DNA of 64,000 nt from Lachnospiraceae bacterium (GCA_013316825.1 WSLY01000006.1:44199-108198), one strand, 5' to 3'; counted from the first letter of the stretch, positions 8,553-18,547 are shown. Made by a program: numbers and translations. The notes: generated by a model not told the origin, from the sequence alone.

Positions 8553-9565
8553 AATATATGGCTTATCTGAAGGAGCATTATGTGTGGGCAGGGCTGTTTG
8601 GATGGCTGCTTTTTTCCATAGAGGTTTTTTTGCTGACCGTCTCCGGCGGCGGGTGGCTTGGTATCTATGTGGGACTCAGCCTGTCCGCAGCTTTTTTTGC
8701 GGGTACTTTTCTGGAGTACAGGCAAAAAAAGAGGTATCTGGCGGAAATGCAGGCGCTGACGGACGGGCTTGACAAGAAGTATTTGCTGCCGGAGATGCTA
8801 AAACCAAACGGCAGTCAGGAAACGCGGATACTGCATGAAATTATGCGCAGCGTCAGCAAGAGTATGTACGAGCATGTGGCAGATTATGAGAGAACCAGCA
8901 GAGAATATAAGGAATATGTCGAGATGTGGATTCATGAGGTCAAGGTGCCCATTGCGGCTGTGCGCATGATACTGGCAAACAGCGAGGCGGAAAATGCGGC
9001 ACTTTTGGAGGAAACCGACAGGCTGGAGGGCTATGTGGAGCAGGCGCTCTACTATGCAAGAAGTGAAGCAGTGGAGAAGGATTACCTGATTCGGAAGGTG
9101 GGGCTGCAAAGGCTGGCAGAAGAGGCGTTATTGGCAAAAAAACGCCAGCTTTTAAAGAAGCATACGCTGATAGAGCTTGACGGACTGGATATCACGGTCT
9201 ACAGCGACGGGAAATGGCTGGCTTTTATCCTGAATCAGCTATTGGATAACAGTATCAAGTATGCGAAAGAGGAAAACCTTGCGCTGCATATTTGGGCCGA
9301 GGAGGAAAAAGAGAGGGTGCTGCTTCACGTAAAGGACAATGGCATTGGGGTAAAGGCGGAGGAGATGACAAGGGTTTTTGACAAGGGATTTACAGGGACA
9401 AATGGCAGACGGCATAAAAAATCTACGGGAATCGGTCTTTACCTCTGCAAAAAGCTGTGCGGCAGGCTGGGGCATGATATTCTGTTTTCTGCAAAAGAAG
9501 GAGAAGGAAGCGAAGTAACCATTGTATTCCCCAAAACAGGGTATACGGAAGAGGTCAGACGGTAA
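8549..9565 (+). CDS. Intramembrane-sensing histidine kinase, BceS-like
   Basis: A 338-residue sensor kinase with two N-terminal transmembrane helices (~12-32 and ~37-55) joined by a very short loop, hence no extracellular sensor domain. This is typical of BceS kinases that sense through their partner transporter. The phosphoacceptor is H129 in MWIHEVKVPIAA. The ATPase domain has the N box (FILNQLLDNSIKYA), the G1 box (VKDNGIGV), the F box and the G2 box (STGIGLYLCKK). The first codon overlaps the regulator stop (ATGA). Confidence 0.92.
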   Translation: MKYMAYLKEHYVWAGLFGWLLFSIEVFLLTVSGGGWLGIYVGLSLSAAFFAGTFLEYRQKKRYLAEMQALTDGLDKKYLLPEMLKPNGSQETRILHEIMRSVSKSMYEHVADYERTSREYKEYVEMWIHEVKVPIAAVRMILANSEAENAALLEETDRLEGYVEQALYYARSEAVEKDYLIRKVGLQRLAEEALLAKKRQLLKKHTLIELDGLDITVYSDGKWLAFILNQLLDNSIKYAKEENLALHIWAEEEKERVLLHVKDNGIGVKAEEMTRVFDKGFTGTNGRRHKKSTGIGLYLCKKLCGRLGHDILFSAKEGEGSEVTIVFPKTGYTEEVRR

Positions 9566-9586
9566 AGCTTACAATTTTGTAAGCTT
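9565..9586. promoter_or_regulatory. Candidate BceR operator upstream of the ABC transporter
   Basis: A perfect inverted repeat, AAGCTTACAA then 2 nt then TTGTAAGCTT. It contains TTACA-N4-TGTAA, which matches the TnACA-N4-TGTAA pattern reported for BceR-type regulators. It starts at the last base of the kinase stop codon and lies 99 bp before the ABC ATPase start. A possible -10 box, TAAGAT, sits at 9627-9632, placing the repeat upstream of the promoter where an activator would bind. Confidence 0.7.
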
Positions 9587-9685
9587 TTCGTAAGGTAAGG
9601 CTATGGCAGGAGGTGTTTTGTTCTTTTAAGATAAAACCGTAACGGTAATAGTGGTTGGTAACTGGAAGAAGAAAGGAAGAAAATC

Positions 9686-10456
9686 ATGCATACGGTTTTA
9701 CAGGTAGATAATGTGGAGAAGTATTATGGCAGTAAAGGGAATCTGACGAAGGCGCTGGAGGAGGTGAGCTTTCGGGTTGACAAAGGCGAATTCGTGGGAA
9801 TCATGGGGGCGAGCGGCAGCGGCAAGACGACGCTGTTAAACTGTATTTCCACCATAGACAGGGTGACGGGCGGACATATCTTTGTGAACGGCAGGGATAT
9901 CACGGAATTAAAGGGAAATGCCCTGAACCGGTTTCGGAGGGAAGAGCTTGGCTTTATTTTTCAGGATTTCAATCTGTTAGATACGATGACGGCTTATGAA
10001 AATATTGCGCTTGCGCTTTCCATTCAGGGAAAGAAGAGCAAAGAAATTGCAAAACGGGTGAATGCGATTGCGGGACAGCTTGGTATTGCGGAGGTTTTGC
10101 AAAAATATCCCTATCAGATGTCAGGCGGGCAGAAGCAGCGCGTGGCGAGTGCGCGGGCAGTGGTGACGGACCCCATGCTGGTGCTGGCGGACGAGCCCAC
10201 GGGAGCGCTCGATTCTAAGGCGGCGAGACTGCTTTTAGAGAATTTTACGTATTTAAACGATCAGCTTTTGGCGACGATTCTGATGGTGACGCACGATGCT
10301 TTTACGGCAAGCTATGCTTCCAGAATCATTTTTATCAAGGATGGGCGTATTTTCACGGAGCTTCGAAGAGGAGAGGAAGAAAGCAGGCGTTCTTTCTTCA
10401 ATAAAATCATAGATGTAGTGTCTTTGCTGGGAGGTGAGTTGAACGATGTTGTTTAA
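9686..10456 (+). CDS. ABC transporter ATP-binding protein, BceA-like
   Basis: A 256-residue ATPase of the MacB/BceA class. Seen in order: Walker A GASGSGKT (~38-45), Q-loop FIFQDFNL, signature MSGGQKQR, Walker B VLADEPTGALD, and H-loop VTHD. It pairs with the following ten-helix permease, whose start overlaps its end by 11 bp. Such transporters free lipid II-cycle targets from peptides such as bacitracin or lantibiotics and also act as the sensor for the kinase encoded upstream. The actual peptide cannot be inferred. GGAAG motifs precede the ATG. Confidence 0.94.
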   Translation: MHTVLQVDNVEKYYGSKGNLTKALEEVSFRVDKGEFVGIMGASGSGKTTLLNCISTIDRVTGGHIFVNGRDITELKGNALNRFRREELGFIFQDFNLLDTMTAYENIALALSIQGKKSKEIAKRVNAIAGQLGIAEVLQKYPYQMSGGQKQRVASARAVVTDPMLVLADEPTGALDSKAARLLLENFTYLNDQLLATILMVTHDAFTASYASRIIFIKDGRIFTELRRGEEESRRSFFNKIIDVVSLLGGELNDVV

Positions 10457-12503
10457 GCTTTCCGTCAAAAACATGAAAAAAAGCATGAAGGATTATGCGA
10501 TTTACTTTTTGACCCTGATTTTGGGCGTTGCCATTTTTTATGTGTTTAATGCGCTGGACGGGCAAAAGGCCATGCTGGGCCTAAGCCAGTCGGGATATCA
10601 GATGGTAAACCTGATGGTGCAGATGATTTCGCTGGTGTCGGGGCTGGTTGCCTTTATTCTTGGATTTCTGATTGTGTATGCCAACAATTTCCTGATTAAG
10701 CGCAGAAAAAAGGAATTTGGCGTATATATGATGCTGGGCATGGGAAAAGGGGGAATTTCCGGCATCTTATTTGGAGAAACGATACTGATTGGGATTCTCT
10801 CGCTGGGCGTGGGACTTCTACTGGGCGTATTCGCTTCCCAGTTTATGTCCATTTTGGTAGCAAAGCTCTTTGAGGCGGACGTAACGGCATATACCTTTAC
10901 TGTTTCCGTGGCGGCGGTAAAAAAGACGATTCTCAATTTCTGTATTATGTACGTGATTGTACTGGTGTTTAACGCGTTCTCTATTTCCCGCTATAAGCTG
11001 ATAGATTTGTTTCAGGCAAGCCAGAAGGGGGAAAAGCAGACCATGAAAAACACCGGACTTGCGGTGGTGGTTTTTCTGCTTGCTGCCGGTATCTTGGGTT
11101 ATGCGTACTATCAGGTGGCATACAGGTCGGAGACGGTGACGCAGGAGCGCGCCGCATTACTGATTGCCATGGGCTGTGTGGGGACTTTTCTGGTATTCTG
11201 GTCGCTTTCCGGCTTTCTGCTCAAGCTTTTACAGCGGTTTAAGGGAGTGTACCACCGGAATCTGAATACCTTTGTATTGCGCCAGCTTTCAAGCAATATC
11301 AATACGGCGGTATTTTCGATGACGGTCATCTGCTTGCTTTTGTTTGCTACCATCTGCGCTTTCTGTTCGGGCATGAGCATGAACAATTCCCTGCGGACTG
11401 CCCTTAGGGAGATGACGCCCGTTGATATCTGCGTGCAGAAGCTGATGAGCCTGCCGGCGGAAGGAGATTTCAGTGAGGCGCAGAGGCAAAACGGAGAGAA
11501 AACGGTGTTGGAAGCACTTGCAGATTTTGGCTTTGCAGAGGAAAATCTGCGTGAATACGTGGAAATCAGTATATATCGTACAAAGGATCTGACATTTGGC
11601 ACCATGCTCGGCGCATACGAGGAGCAGCTCAGGGCACAGTTTCCCTTTGTCAACATGAACACGACAGAGGACATTGTCGGCGTATCCGAGTACAACAAGG
11701 TAGCGGCGTTATATGGAACTAAGACCTATACGCTTGCGGAGGACGAATATCTGATACTGTGCGATTTTTCCAATATGGCAAATATGCGGAATCTGGCGCT
11801 TTCCGGCGGGGAGCAGATTACAATCGGCGCCCATACGTTAAAGCCGCGTTTTGCGGAATGTCAGGAGGGATATCTCGCCATGAGTGCAAGCCATATCAAT
11901 GCAGGGATTGTGATTGTGCCCGATGCGGTGATAGAAGCGGAGCTTGGCGGAACACTTTCTCTGGCAGAACATTTTCTGGCGGGCAATTATGCGGCAGAAA
12001 CCAAGGAAGAAAAGCAGATGATAGAGAATATTCTGCTTGATGTGCCAAAGGAAACTGCGAAGGAATATGCCGGTTTTGATGCAATGACAAGAATATCCAT
12101 CTATGAGTCGGCGACAGGGCTGGCGGTTATCATTACCTTTGTAGTGCTCTATCTGGGTATTATCTTCCTGATTTCCGGCGCGGCGCTGCTTGCGCTGAAG
12201 GCATTGTCAGAGAGCACGGACAGTAAGGCGCGCTATGAAATTCTGCAAAAGGTGGGCGCGGATGAAAAAATGATTCACAGGGCGCTTTTGCTGCAGCTTT
12301 TGATATTTTTCCTGCTGCCGCTTTTAGTCGCCATGATTCATTCGATATTTGGTATGCGGTTTATACGGTTTATGCTTTCTATTTTTAATCAGGGAGACAT
12401 GCTTGCAAGCGTAGGTGTGACGGCGGCGATTCTGCTTGTTATCTACGGCGGCTACTTTCTTGCTACCTATTATGGAAGCAGGCGGATTATAGAAGAAAAG
12501 TAA
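10446..12503 (+). CDS. BceB-like FtsX-family ABC permease
   Basis: A 685-residue permease with the BceB layout: about ten transmembrane helices and one large extracellular domain (roughly residues 300-540) between helices seven and eight. The N-terminal FtsX unit contains RRKKEFGVYMMLGMGKG, the conserved coupling-helix region. The C-terminal unit contains ALKALSESTDSKARYEILQKVG, a second coupling segment. The large outer domain is known to set peptide specificity in this family and is the least conserved part. Together with the preceding ATPase and the kinase/regulator it forms a complete four-gene resistance module. Confidence 0.93.
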   Translation: MLFKLSVKNMKKSMKDYAIYFLTLILGVAIFYVFNALDGQKAMLGLSQSGYQMVNLMVQMISLVSGLVAFILGFLIVYANNFLIKRRKKEFGVYMMLGMGKGGISGILFGETILIGILSLGVGLLLGVFASQFMSILVAKLFEADVTAYTFTVSVAAVKKTILNFCIMYVIVLVFNAFSISRYKLIDLFQASQKGEKQTMKNTGLAVVVFLLAAGILGYAYYQVAYRSETVTQERAALLIAMGCVGTFLVFWSLSGFLLKLLQRFKGVYHRNLNTFVLRQLSSNINTAVFSMTVICLLLFATICAFCSGMSMNNSLRTALREMTPVDICVQKLMSLPAEGDFSEAQRQNGEKTVLEALADFGFAEENLREYVEISIYRTKDLTFGTMLGAYEEQLRAQFPFVNMNTTEDIVGVSEYNKVAALYGTKTYTLAEDEYLILCDFSNMANMRNLALSGGEQITIGAHTLKPRFAECQEGYLAMSASHINAGIVIVPDAVIEAELGGTLSLAEHFLAGNYAAETKEEKQMIENILLDVPKETAKEYAGFDAMTRISIYESATGLAVIITFVVLYLGIIFLISGAALLALKALSESTDSKARYEILQKVGADEKMIHRALLLQLLIFFLLPLLVAMIHSIFGMRFIRFMLSIFNQGDMLASVGVTAAILLVIYGGYFLATYYGSRRIIEEK

Positions 12504-12583
12504 GCGGAAACGGCAGGAGAAGCGATATCCCGAAAAATCTGTAAATTTTGTTGTTTTTCTAGTAGCGTTTGGCAGGTAACTTG

Positions 12584-12592
12584 TGTTACAAT
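12584..12592 (+). promoter_or_regulatory. Possible extended -10 promoter for the aryl-acid locus
   Basis: TGT followed by TACAAT, about 70 nt upstream of the first paaK start. No convincing -35 box at ideal spacing is visible, so this is a weak call. Confidence 0.35.
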
Positions 12593-12662
12593 GAAAAGAG
12601 CTTTTGCAAAATAAAACTTTGACGCGCTAAAGAGCAGCATTGTGGATTTGGGAGGATATCGC

Positions 12663-13964
12663 ATGATTTGGTCAAAAGAGGAAACTCTTTCAAGGGAGGA
12701 AATCGAAGCCATCCAGCTTACCCGCCTTATGCAGACGGTAAGGCAGGTGTGGGAGAAGGTGCCCCCCTATAGGAAAAAGATGGAAGAAGCGGGTGTAAGA
12801 CCCGAGGATATAAAGAGCCTGAAGGATTTGTCGAGGCTGCCCTTTGTCACAAAACAGGACATGCGCGACAACTATCCCTTTGGGCTCTTTGCCGTGGATA
12901 AGGAGGAGCTTGTGCGGATACATGCCTCCAGCGGCACCACAGGCAAGCCCACGGTGGTAGGGTATACGAAAAGGGATTTGCAGATGTGGACGGAGTGCGT
13001 CTCCCGTATTGCGGCGATGGGAGGCGCGACAAAGAAGGATGTGGCGCAGATATGCTTTGGTTACGGTATGTTTACCGGTGCATTGGGGCTTCACTACGGC
13101 CTGGAAAATATTGGCGCCGCCATGGTGCCTTCCTCCACGGGCAATTCCGAAAAGCAGATTATGTATATGCAGGATTTTGGCACGACGCTTTTGGTAGCGA
13201 CCCCTTCCTATGCCCTGCGGCTGGCGGAGGTTGCGCTTTCCATGGGAATCGATCCCGCAAAGGACTTAAAGGTAAAAATCGGTCTTGTGGGAAGCGAGCT
13301 TTTGACGGATGCCATGCGTGCGGAGATGCATAAGCTCTGGGGGGAGGATATGCTGGTAACCTCCAATTACGGCATGAGCGAGCTGATGGGTCCCGGCGTA
13401 TCGGGTGAATGTCAGTATTTGGACGGTATGCATATCAACGAGGATTATTTTATCCCTGAGATTATCGACCCCAAGACCGGAGAGGTATTGCCTGCAGGCG
13501 AAAAGGGCGAGCTGGTGATTACCTGCATCTATAAAGAAGGACTTCCCCTTATCCGTTATCGGACAAAGGACGTGACAAGGCTGATTTACGAGCCCTGCAA
13601 ATGCGGGCGCACCACCTGCCGCATGGAAAATCTGGACGGCAGGACGGACGACATGCTGAAAATCAGAGGGGTCAACGTATTCCCCAGCCAGATTGAGGAG
13701 GTCATTCTCGGCATAGAAGAAATCGGACCGCACTACGAGATTATCCTGACCCGTGAAAATCATACGGACAGAATGGAAATCAGGGTGGAGCTCTTGAAGG
13801 CGACTGACGTATTCAGGGAGCTGGAGGCAATCGAGAGGAAAATCAAGAATAAGCTGCGCATTGTGCTGGGGCTGGATGCCAAAATCAGTCTGGAATCTCC
13901 CAACACCTTGCAGCGTTTTGAGGGAAAAGCAAAAAGAGTAAAGGATTTGAGAAAGGAAATATAG
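12663..13964 (+). CDS. paaK: Phenylacetate-CoA ligase (aryl-acid CoA ligase), copy 1
   Basis: A 433-residue AMP-forming ligase that joins phenylacetate or a related arylacetate to CoA. Visible are the P-loop [15 protein letters not shown] (residues ~86-100), the YGMSELMGPGV adenylate-binding segment, IRYRTKDVT, and the C-terminal hinge region [17 protein letters not shown]. It starts at the ATG 8 nt after GGGAGGA. Its stop is 2 bp before the GTG start of iorA, so the two are coupled. The closely similar second copy at 16760 suggests either two substrates or subfunctionalised duplicates. Confidence 0.93.
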   Translation: MIWSKEETLSREEIEAIQLTRLMQTVRQVWEKVPPYRKKMEEAGVRPEDIKSLKDLSRLPFVTKQDMRDNYPFGLFAVDKEELVRIHASSGTTGKPTVVGYTKRDLQMWTECVSRIAAMGGATKKDVAQICFGYGMFTGALGLHYGLENIGAAMVPSSTGNSEKQIMYMQDFGTTLLVATPSYALRLAEVALSMGIDPAKDLKVKIGLVGSELLTDAMRAEMHKLWGEDMLVTSNYGMSELMGPGVSGECQYLDGMHINEDYFIPEIIDPKTGEVLPAGEKGELVITCIYKEGLPLIRYRTKDVTRLIYEPCKCGRTTCRMENLDGRTDDMLKIRGVNVFPSQIEEVILGIEEIGPHYEIILTRENHTDRMEIRVELLKATDVFRELEAIERKIKNKLRIVLGLDAKISLESPNTLQRFEGKAKRVKDLRKEI

Positions 13965-13966
13965 TC

Positions 13967-15706
13967 GTGGCAGAGAAAAAAATCATGTTGGGAAATGAAG
14001 CGATTGCAAGGGGCGCTTACGAGGCGGGCGTGAAGGTTTCCGCGGCGTATCCCGGAACCCCGAGCACGGAAATCAGTGAAAATATAGTAAAATATCAGGA
14101 GATTTACGCGGAGTGGTCGCCCAATGAAAAGGTGGCGATGGAGGTGGCAATCGGCGCTTCCATCAGCGGCGTGCGCGCGCTTGCATCCATGAAGCACGTG
14201 GGCGTCAATGTGGCAAGCGACCCGCTCTATACCATTTCTTATGCAGGCGTGGGCGGCGGTCTGGTGCTGGTGGCGGCGGACGACCCGGGGCTGTACAGTT
14301 CCCAGAACGAGCAGGATACCAGATGTGTGGCGAGAGCCGCTCTTGTGCCTGTAATAGAACCCTCCGACAGCGCGGAGGCAAAGGAATTTATGAAATTTGC
14401 CTATGAAATCAGCGAAAAATATGATACGCCGGTAATTGTCAGGACGACCACAAGGCTTTCCCACTCACAGGGCGTTGTAGAGCTTGGTGAGAGGACAGAG
14501 CCTGCGGATAAGCCTTATACCCGTAATCCGGCGAAATATGTAATGATGCCGGCAAACGCAAAGGGGCGGCATGTGTATGTAGAAGAGCGTATGAAAAGGC
14601 TTTCGGAGGACGGCGCGGATTTTCCCATCAACAGGGCGGAGTACAGGGATACTTCTATCGGCTTTATCACGAGCGGCATTCCCTATCAGTATGTGCGGGA
14701 GGCATGTCCCGACGCTTCTGTGCTGAAGCTGGGCATGGTGCATCCGCTGCCGAAAAAAATGATTGCAGAATTTGCCTCCAAGGTGGAGAAGCTTTACATA
14801 TTTGAAGAGCTGGAGCCTGTGATTGAGGAACAGGTGCGCGCATGGGGCATCGACGTCATCGGCAAGGAGGCTTTTACCGTACAGGGAGAATACAGCGCCA
14901 ATCTGCTGCGCGGGGTGCTTTACGGTGAAGACAGCAGCGTGCGTGAGGCAGAGCAGGTGCCTGCAAGACCGCCCATCCTGTGCCCGGGCTGTCCCCACAG
15001 AAGTGTATTTTCCGTATTGAATAAGCTGAAAATTCATGCGGCGGGAGATATCGGCTGCTATACATTAGGTGCGGTAGCGCCCTTAAATGTTATCGACACG
15101 ACCGTGTGCATGGGCGCCAGCATTTCCACTCTGCACGGCATGGAGAAGGCAAAAGGGAAGGACTATATCAAAAACTGGGTTGCAGTGATAGGCGACTCCA
15201 CTTTTATGCATACGGGTGTCAATTCCCTGATGAATATGGTTTACAATCAGGGAAGCGGTACGGTAATTATCTTGGACAATTCCACAACGGGCATGACGGG
15301 GCATCAGGACCATGCGGCAACCGGAAAAACGCTGATGGGCGAGGTGGTGCCGGCTATCAATATCTACCATTTGTGCAAGGCAATGGGCATCGAGCATGTG
15401 CAGGAAATCGACGCCTTTGATTTAAGGGCGTTAGAGCAGGCGGTAAAGGAGGAGACAAAACGGGATGCAGTCTCCGTGATTATTACGAAGGCGCCCTGCG
15501 TACTCTTAGAGGGCAATGTGTTCCCCAATGTATGCAGGCCCCTGCCGGAAAAATGCAGAAAGTGCGGCGCATGTCTGCGTCCGGGATGTCCGGCGCTGAC
15601 GAAAAATGCGGACGGCACCATTGCCATAGATGAAACCATGTGTAACGGCTGCGGGCTGTGTCAGAAGCTTTGTGCGTTTGATGCAATCGCATGTGAAAAG
15701 AGATAG
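13967..15706 (+). CDS. iorA: Indolepyruvate:ferredoxin oxidoreductase, alpha subunit
   Basis: A 579-residue thiamine-pyrophosphate enzyme that interconverts aryl-pyruvates plus CoA with aryl-acetyl-CoA, CO2 and reduced ferredoxin. The N-terminal pyruvate-oxidoreductase domain begins with AAYPGTPSTEISENI. The TPP/Mg site is GDSTFMHTGVNSLMN, and CPGCPHRSVF precedes it. The C-terminus carries a two-cluster ferredoxin domain (CRKCGACLRPGC, then CNGCGLCQKLC). It starts at a GTG, with GAAAGGAAA upstream and only 2 nt after the paaK stop. It functions with iorB. Confidence 0.95.
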   Translation: MAEKKIMLGNEAIARGAYEAGVKVSAAYPGTPSTEISENIVKYQEIYAEWSPNEKVAMEVAIGASISGVRALASMKHVGVNVASDPLYTISYAGVGGGLVLVAADDPGLYSSQNEQDTRCVARAALVPVIEPSDSAEAKEFMKFAYEISEKYDTPVIVRTTTRLSHSQGVVELGERTEPADKPYTRNPAKYVMMPANAKGRHVYVEERMKRLSEDGADFPINRAEYRDTSIGFITSGIPYQYVREACPDASVLKLGMVHPLPKKMIAEFASKVEKLYIFEELEPVIEEQVRAWGIDVIGKEAFTVQGEYSANLLRGVLYGEDSSVREAEQVPARPPILCPGCPHRSVFSVLNKLKIHAAGDIGCYTLGAVAPLNVIDTTVCMGASISTLHGMEKAKGKDYIKNWVAVIGDSTFMHTGVNSLMNMVYNQGSGTVIILDNSTTGMTGHQDHAATGKTLMGEVVPAINIYHLCKAMGIEHVQEIDAFDLRALEQAVKEETKRDAVSVIITKAPCVLLEGNVFPNVCRPLPEKCRKCGACLRPGCPALTKNADGTIAIDETMCNGCGLCQKLCAFDAIACEKR

Positions 15707-15723
15707 AGCGGGAGGCAGGAATT

Positions 15724-16293
15724 GTGGAGACGAAAAATATTATGATTGTCGGCGTGGGCGGACAGGGCACGCTGCTCACCAGCCGTATTTTAGGCGGCAT
15801 CACGGTGCGCGCCGGCTATGATGTAAAATTATCCGAGGTACACGGCATGGCGCAGCGGGGCGGAAGTGTGGTAACGTTTGTCCGCTATGGCAGTGAAGTG
15901 GCGGAGCCTATCGTGGAGGAAGGCTGCGCGGACGTGCTGATAGCCTTTGAGCGGTTAGAAGCGCTGCGTTACGCTCATTTTTTAAAAAAGGATGGCGTGA
16001 TTGTGGTAAACGACTGGCGCATCGAGCCGATTACGGTGGTGACAGGCGCGGCGGCTTATCCGGAAAATATCATAGAAAAGCTTAGGGAGAGCCATCAGGT
16101 GTATGCAGTAAACGCCATGGAGGAAGCGGAAAAGCTGGGCAATGTAAAGGCGTTTAATGTTATTGTGCTGGGGCTGGCAGCGCGGCATATGGACTTTGAT
16201 AAAAATCTGTGGCTTGACGTAATAGCAAAGACGGTGCCGCCGAAAACGGTGGAGATTAACCAGAGGGCGTTTTTGCGGGGGTTGTATGGTTAG
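15724..16293 (+). CDS. iorB: Indolepyruvate:ferredoxin oxidoreductase, beta subunit
   Basis: A 189-residue gamma-type pyruvate-oxidoreductase domain, the partner of IorA. Typical motifs are VGVGGQGTLLTSRILG at the N-terminus, followed by EVHGMAQRGGSVVTFVRYG. The start is a GTG preceded by GGGAGG. The 3' end overlaps the next acetyltransferase gene by 8 bp, so all three are probably on one transcript. Confidence 0.95.
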   Translation: METKNIMIVGVGGQGTLLTSRILGGITVRAGYDVKLSEVHGMAQRGGSVVTFVRYGSEVAEPIVEEGCADVLIAFERLEALRYAHFLKKDGVIVVNDWRIEPITVVTGAAAYPENIIEKLRESHQVYAVNAMEEAEKLGNVKAFNVIVLGLAARHMDFDKNLWLDVIAKTVPPKTVEINQRAFLRGLYG

Positions 16294-16723
16294 AGAAATT
16301 GCGGAGAACGAGTTAAATGAATTGTTGGCGTTGTATTTGTTTTTGCATGAGGATTCGATACCTGAAATGACGGGGCATTTGCAGAGCACGTGGGATACGA
16401 TTATGCGGGATAAAAACCATCATATTATTGTGAATGAGGTAGACGGTAAAATAGTGTCTTCCTGTGTCTGCGTGACGATTCCCAATCTGACAAGGCATGT
16501 CAGACCCTATGCATTTATAGAAAACGTTGTCACCCATGCAGATTACAGAGGAAAGGGATATGCAGCGGAATGCTTACATTATGCCAGAGAAATAGCCCAA
16601 AAAGCAAACTGCTATAAAATGATGCTGCTGACCGGTTCCAAGAAAGAGACAACGCTCCGATTCTATGAAAATGCAGGCTATAACAGCACGGATAAAACGG
16701 CTTTTATTCAGTGGCTGGAATAA
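16286..16723 (+). CDS. GNAT family N-acetyltransferase
   Basis: A 145-residue single-domain acetyltransferase with the acetyl-CoA loop VVTHADYRGKGYAAECL and a late MLLTGSKKETTLRFYENAGY segment, typical of GNAT enzymes. Overlap with iorB and its place before the second paaK tie it to the aryl-acid locus. It might acetylate an aromatic amino acid or amine, or a partner protein, but that is inference from position only. Confidence 0.85.
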   Translation: MVREIAENELNELLALYLFLHEDSIPEMTGHLQSTWDTIMRDKNHHIIVNEVDGKIVSSCVCVTIPNLTRHVRPYAFIENVVTHADYRGKGYAAECLHYAREIAQKANCYKMMLLTGSKKETTLRFYENAGYNSTDKTAFIQWLE

Positions 16724-16759
16724 AAAGTGAAATTATGCAGTATGAGAAGGAGAATGGAC

Positions 16760-18058
16760 ATGATATGGAATGAGACGAAGGAGTGCATGAGCAGGGATGA
16801 GATGACGGTGCTGCAGAGTGCACGGCTGGTAAAAACGGTGGACAGGGTGTATCACAACGTTCCGTTTTACCGCAAAAAGATGCAGCAGCTTGGCATTGAG
16901 CCTGGGGACATACGGGAGATTGCGGACTTGCCGAAGCTGCCCTTTACTACGAAGAGTGATTTGCGGGACAATTATCCGTTTGGACTGTTTGCAGTTCCGC
17001 AGTCGGAGATTGTACGGGTACATGCCTCAAGCGGTACGACAGGCAAGGCAACGGTGGTAGGTTATACCAGAAGAGACTTGGAAATCTGGAGTGAGTGTGT
17101 GGCGAGAGCACTCAGCATGGCGGGCGTAACAAGAGATGATGTGATTCAGGTGGCGTACGGCTACGGGCTCTTTACCGGAGGGCTTGGCGCCCACGGCGGC
17201 GCGGAGAAGTTAGGCGCCATGGTGGTGCCCATGTCTACGGGCAATACCAAAAAGCTGACGACCATGATGAAGGATTTTGGCGTTACCGCCATCGCCTGTA
17301 CGCCTTCCTATCTGCTGCATATTGCGGAGACCTTAGAGGAAGCGGGGGATATTCCCCATATTAAACTGAAGGCTGCTGTCTGCGGCGCGGAGCCGTGGAC
17401 GGAAAACATGAGAAAGCAGATTGAAAACAAGCTGCACATCAATGCCCATGATATTTACGGGCTCAGCGAGGTGATGGGACCGGGTGTGGCGTGTGACTGC
17501 CGTTTCCACAAGGGCCTGCATGTTTACGAGGACCATTTCCTGCCGGAAATCATCGACCCTGAGACGCTTGCGCCTTTGCCGGCGGGCGAGACGGGAGAGC
17601 TGGTATTTACTACCATCACCAAGGAAGGGCTTCCTCTTTTGCGCTACCGCACCAGAGACCTAACCAGCATTGACTATACGCCCTGTGAGTGCGGCAGAAC
17701 CCTTGCCAGAATCAGCCGTTTCAAGGGACGCTCCGACGATATGCTGATTATCCGCGGCGTCAATGTGTTCCCGTCCCAGATAGAGGCTGCGCTGCTTGAA
17801 ATGGGAGAGACGACCCCTCACTATATGATGGTGGTAGACAGGGTAAACAATCTGGATACGCTGGAAGTGCAGGTAGAGGTGGAGGAAAGATTTTTCTCAG
17901 ATGAAATTAAAGAGCTGGAGAAACTGACGAAGAAGATAGCGACGGTAATCCAGCACGCCATCGGGCTTGCCGTGAAGGTAAAGCTGGTGGAGCCAAAGAG
18001 CATTGAAAGAAGCATGGGCAAAGCGGTTCATGTCATTGATAAACGAAAACTGGTTTAA
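16760..18058 (+). CDS. paaK: Phenylacetate-CoA ligase (aryl-acid CoA ligase), copy 2
   Basis: A 432-residue paralogue of the ligase at 12663, with the same motifs: [52 protein letters not shown]. The ATG at 16760 is chosen over the ATG at 16754 because AAGGAG lies 7 nt before it, and because the resulting [11 protein letters not shown] start aligns with MIWSKEETLS of copy 1. Substitutions around the aryl pocket (for example [15 protein letters not shown] against FGYGMFTGALGLHYG) suggest a different preferred acid. Confidence 0.93.
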   Translation: MIWNETKECMSRDEMTVLQSARLVKTVDRVYHNVPFYRKKMQQLGIEPGDIREIADLPKLPFTTKSDLRDNYPFGLFAVPQSEIVRVHASSGTTGKATVVGYTRRDLEIWSECVARALSMAGVTRDDVIQVAYGYGLFTGGLGAHGGAEKLGAMVVPMSTGNTKKLTTMMKDFGVTAIACTPSYLLHIAETLEEAGDIPHIKLKAAVCGAEPWTENMRKQIENKLHINAHDIYGLSEVMGPGVACDCRFHKGLHVYEDHFLPEIIDPETLAPLPAGETGELVFTTITKEGLPLLRYRTRDLTSIDYTPCECGRTLARISRFKGRSDDMLIIRGVNVFPSQIEAALLEMGETTPHYMMVVDRVNNLDTLEVQVEVEERFFSDEIKELEKLTKKIATVIQHAIGLAVKVKLVEPKSIERSMGKAVHVIDKRKLV

Positions 18059-18072
18059 GGAAGGAGGAGCTT

Positions 18073-18498
18073 ATGTATATCAAACAGTTATCGGTTTTTA
18101 TTGAAAACAGGGAGGGAAGACTGGAGGAGGTGCTTGACGTCCTAAAGAAGAGAGATGTGAATATTGTTTCCTTAAGTCTGGCAGATACCAGTGATTACGG
18201 ATTGCTGCGGCTTTTGGTGACGAAACCGGAGGAGGGAAAGGCGGCTCTTTTAGAAAACGGCTTTTCCGCCATGCTGACGGATGTGCTGGGCATCAAGCTC
18301 AGGCACAGGGTAGGGCAGTTACAGGAGCTTTTGGAGGTTATCTGTAAGTCCCATATTAATATCGAGTATATGTACGCGCTCTCTACTGGCACGGATGATG
18401 CCTCCATCGTAATTAAGACCTCCGATTTGGAGAAAGCGGCGGAAGTGTTAAAAGAGACGGATGTGGAGCTGGTAACGGCAGAGGAGATACAGGCTTAA
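18073..18498 (+). CDS. Tandem ACT-domain protein
   Basis: A 141-residue protein made of two ACT domains: residues ~1-66, starting YIKQLSVFIENREGRLEEVL, and ~70-141, starting GIKLRHRVGQLQELLEVICKSHINIEYMY. ACT domains bind small ligands, often amino acids. Stand-alone ACT pairs next to paaK are common in anaerobes and may sense aromatic amino acids or modulate the ligases; no catalytic domain is present. It lies 14 bp after paaK copy 2. Confidence 0.88.
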   Translation: MYIKQLSVFIENREGRLEEVLDVLKKRDVNIVSLSLADTSDYGLLRLLVTKPEEGKAALLENGFSAMLTDVLGIKLRHRVGQLQELLEVICKSHINIEYMYALSTGTDDASIVIKTSDLEKAAEVLKETDVELVTAEEIQA

Positions 18499-18547
18499 AT
18501 AGACAGCGCGTATCGGGAGATTGCGAAATAGGAGAAAGAGGTACGGG

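Noticed and set aside
11111..11698. Reverse-strand open frame opposite the ABC permease gene
   Set aside because: It is a shadow of the permease, with low-complexity Ser/Arg composition and no start signals.
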